A program made the position numbers and the translations under genes. From JBGAMH01 sp044222045 (lineage in GTDB: Bacteria > Eisenbacteria > RBG-16-71-46), in the NCBI GenBank assembly GCA_044222045.1, contig JBGAOB010000001.1, positions 1-64,000 on the forward strand: a DNA stretch of 64,000 nucleotides. The letters run 5' to 3'. Below the pieces are notes generated by a model. The model was not told where the DNA came from and searched no databases. It worked only from the letters and a program-made list of their open reading frames with translations. Positions 62,414 to 64,000 of the stretch are shown here, piece after piece. Every line of letters starts with the position of its first letter. The first letter of the stretch is position 1.

Positions 62414-63999
62414 CGCAGCACCGTCAGGCGCAGCGTGCGCGAAGCTTCGCCCTGGCGCAGGGTGACGAGGTAGATGCCGGGCGCGAATCGCCGGCCGTCG
62501 CCGAGCGTGACGACCTGCCGGCCAGCACTCGCGTCGGGAAATCGGCTCTCCGCCACGCGGCGTCCCGTCACGTCCATCACGTCGAGCTGCGCGGTGCCGG
62601 CGCGAGCGAGCGAGAACCGCACCGTGAGTCGGCCGTCGCTCGAGGGATTGCGATCCGCGCAGGCGAGCGCGAACTCGCGCGACTCTCCGGGGCTCGCGAC
62701 GTCGGTGGTCTGCGCGGGACCGAGGGTCGCGTACACGCTCTCGTTGCCGTTGCGGTCGACGGCCGTGAGCTTGTACCAGCGGCCGGCCGCACCCGGATCG
62801 AGGTAGCCCGTGTCGGGCGTGGCCGCGACGAAGTTGCCGGCGCCGGGAACGAAGTTCGCGTCGGCGCCGCGATAGAGCCGGAACGTCTCGAAGTCGGCGG
62901 CCGGGCTGACGGCCCAGTGCAGGTGCGTGATGCCCGCCTGGTACGCCGCGAGGAACGGCGCCGGCGTGGGAGGGGCGAGGTTGTCGATCGAGCAGCCGGT
63001 CTCGACGCCCGAGCCGAAGAACGTCAGCGGATCGGTGGTGACGGCCCGCACGAGGAACGCCGTGTACTCGCTGCTCGACGCGGTCGCGTCGGCGAGCGTG
63101 GGCACGACGACGTTGTACTCCGAGTCGCCGTGCGCGGGCACGGTGGTCACCCAGCTCCAGCCCGCGAGCTGGGCGGCGTTGGGCGCGGACGCGTTCCGCG
63201 CGCCCGACGCGAGCGGGGGCAGGCCGGGCAGCGGGTCGATGCGGCGGTAGACCTCGTAGCCCGTCACCGTGGCGCCGACGCCGGCCGCGTCGGCCGAGCA
63301 GCGCAGGAAGCGCAGGGTCACCTGGCGGCCCTGGTCGTTACCGACGTCGGACACGAACGCGAGCGAGGGCGGCATGACGAACTTCTGCACGCGCGAGTTG
63401 TTCGTGTCGGCGACGTACACGTTGCCGAGCGCATCCGTGGCGATGCCGATCGGCGCCGCCATCTGTCCGTTGGCCGCACCCGTCGAGCCCCAGTACGACA
63501 GCAGGTACCCGTTCGACGTGTAGCAGGCGACGCGGCCGTAACCGTAGTCGGCGACGAACACGTGCCCATAGGCGTCCACCGCGAGACCCGCCGCGTTGGA
63601 GAACGCGCCGCCCGGCAGGCCCGCTCCGTTCCACTGGGAAATGTAGCCTCCGAACTCCCCGAACTTCTGCACGCGCGCGTTGTTCTGGTCCATGACGTAG
63701 ACCTGGTGCGAAGCGTCGACGCCGATGCCGAACGGACCGTTGAACTGGCCGTTGCCGCTGCCGGCGACGCCCCAACTCACCACGTACGCGCCCGCGTTCG
63801 TGAACCGCTGCACGCGATGGTTGCCGTAGTCGGTGACGAAGACCGTACCGGCGGCGTTCACCGCCACGCCAGCGGGCGAGTTGAACTGGCCGTTGCCGCT
63901 ACCGAGCGAACCCCACTGGCCCAGGTACACGCCGGCGCTCGTGAACTTCTGCACCCGGTGGTTGCCGCCGTCCACGACGAACACGTTGCCGCTCACGTC
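62410..63999 (-). CDS. NHL-repeat/fibronectin-III secreted protein with sorting domain, 5'-truncated by window edge
   Basis: The frame continues past the right edge, so the signal peptide is outside. At least five NHL repeats are visible (SGNVFVVDGGNHRVQKFTSAG, GTVFVTDYGNHRVQRF, HQVYVMDQNNARVQKF, GHVFVADYGYGRVACY, GNVYVADTNNSRVQKF), each separated by W-G-S/A-G-NGQFNSP. They are followed by SDVGNDQGRQVTLRF and TGYEVYRRIDPLPG. A fibronectin-III-like segment (ITHLHWAVSPAADFETFRLYRG, YKLTAVDRNGNES) is next, then the sorting domain (RNPSSDGRLTVRFSLARAG, VMDVTGRRVAESR, APGIYLVTLRQG). It is the intact paralogue of the pseudogene at 43234. Its TGA overlaps the ATG of the FG-GAP gene downstream. Confidence 0.9.
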   Translation of the reverse strand, partial: DVSGNVFVVDGGNHRVQKFTSAGVYLGQWGSLGSGNGQFNSPAGVAVNAAGTVFVTDYGNHRVQRFTNAGAYVVSWGVAGSGNGQFNGPFGIGVDASHQVYVMDQNNARVQKFGEFGGYISQWNGAGLPGGAFSNAAGLAVDAYGHVFVADYGYGRVACYTSNGYLLSYWGSTGAANGQMAAPIGIATDALGNVYVADTNNSRVQKFVMPPSLAFVSDVGNDQGRQVTLRFLRCSADAAGVGATVTGYEVYRRIDPLPGLPPLASGARNASAPNAAQLAGWSWVTTVPAHGDSEYNVVVPTLADATASSSEYTAFLVRAVTTDPLTFFGSGVETGCSIDNLAPPTPAPFLAAYQAGITHLHWAVSPAADFETFRLYRGADANFVPGAGNFVAATPDTGYLDPGAAGRWYKLTAVDRNGNESVYATLGPAQTTDVASPGESREFALACADRNPSSDGRLTVRFSLARAGTAQLDVMDVTGRRVAESRFPDASAGRQVVTLGDGRRFAPGIYLVTLRQGEASRTLRLTVLR

Positions 64000-64000
64000 C

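Noticed and set aside
59423..62473. 1016-codon plus-strand open frame opposite the FG-GAP/VCBS gene
   Set aside because: Shadow of the minus-strand gene, which has signal peptide, calcium loops and sorting domain.
1..64000. tRNA, rRNA or insertion-sequence genes
   Set aside because: No T-loop GGTTCGAATCC-type sequence with a plausible cloverleaf, no conserved rRNA segment and no transposase motif were seen on either strand.

Overview
The window is very GC-rich bacterial DNA, densely packed with genes on both strands. I found no tRNA, rRNA, CRISPR array or insertion sequence. Its strongest signature is a C-terminal domain of about 80-90 residues on eleven large secreted proteins. Its pattern is roughly '(P)NP..G.v.v.F.LpraG...l.v.D..GR.V', then an 'AG.h...W.gr...G...paGvY.vRl' stretch and a final K/R/E/D-rich end. 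It resembles the FlgD-Ig-like / Por-type (T9SS-like) sorting domains of the FCB group. With the GC content, ECF sigma/Ser-Thr kinase pairs and dockerin-like repeats, this points to a Candidatus Eisenbacteria-like or related FCB lineage (inference; no 16S or marker gene is present).

Layout. 1-3.6 kb: tail of a two-TM ion channel, a GT-C membrane glycosyltransferase and a convergent prolyl aminopeptidase. 3.8-12.5 kb: a secreted protein and two divergent multi-PAS hybrid histidine kinases. 12.7-17.4 kb: a zinc-phospholipase-C-like secreted protein and a Kelch-like secreted protein. 18-20.8 kb: an NhaR-type regulator, a small secreted protein, a superoxide-dismutase homologue without metal-ligand histidines and an isochorismatase-family hydrolase. 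20.8-26.6 kb: an NHL propeller, a giant FG-GAP protein, a membrane thioredoxin-like protein and a Cys-rich secreted peptide. 26.9-32.5 kb: a five-gene operon (Omp85-like barrel, DUF4390, NtrY-like kinase, NtrX-like AAA+ regulator, outer-membrane barrel) ending in a perfect 20-bp hairpin. 32.6-39.5 kb: a lipoprotein, a Kch-type K+ channel with an RCK domain, a GRDP-like protein, an M61-like peptidase and a beta-helix protein.

39.8-43 kb and 49.3-52.6 kb each hold an ECF sigma factor (TIGR02999-like) paired with a transmembrane Ser/Thr kinase carrying C-terminal helical/TPR repeats. Between them lie a decayed NHL-repeat protein, an H-type-lectin-like protein, a chemoreceptor with a CxxCH haem motif in its sensor domain, a frameshifted small c-type cytochrome and two small secreted proteins. 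From 52.9 kb to the end are five large secreted repeat proteins (SDGAGG-type propellers, FG-GAP, NHL) with sorting domains, interrupted by a fragment of ATP synthase epsilon.

Reading the genes together: this segment mainly encodes cell-surface/secreted repeat proteins and sensory or regulatory proteins. Several loci are decayed or have lost catalytic residues: the SOD homologue, the AAA+ regulator with a defective Walker A, the frameshifted cytochrome, the NHL pseudogene and the atpC fragment. Convergent gene ends often carry strong GC-rich hairpins, three of which belong to one repeated sequence family.
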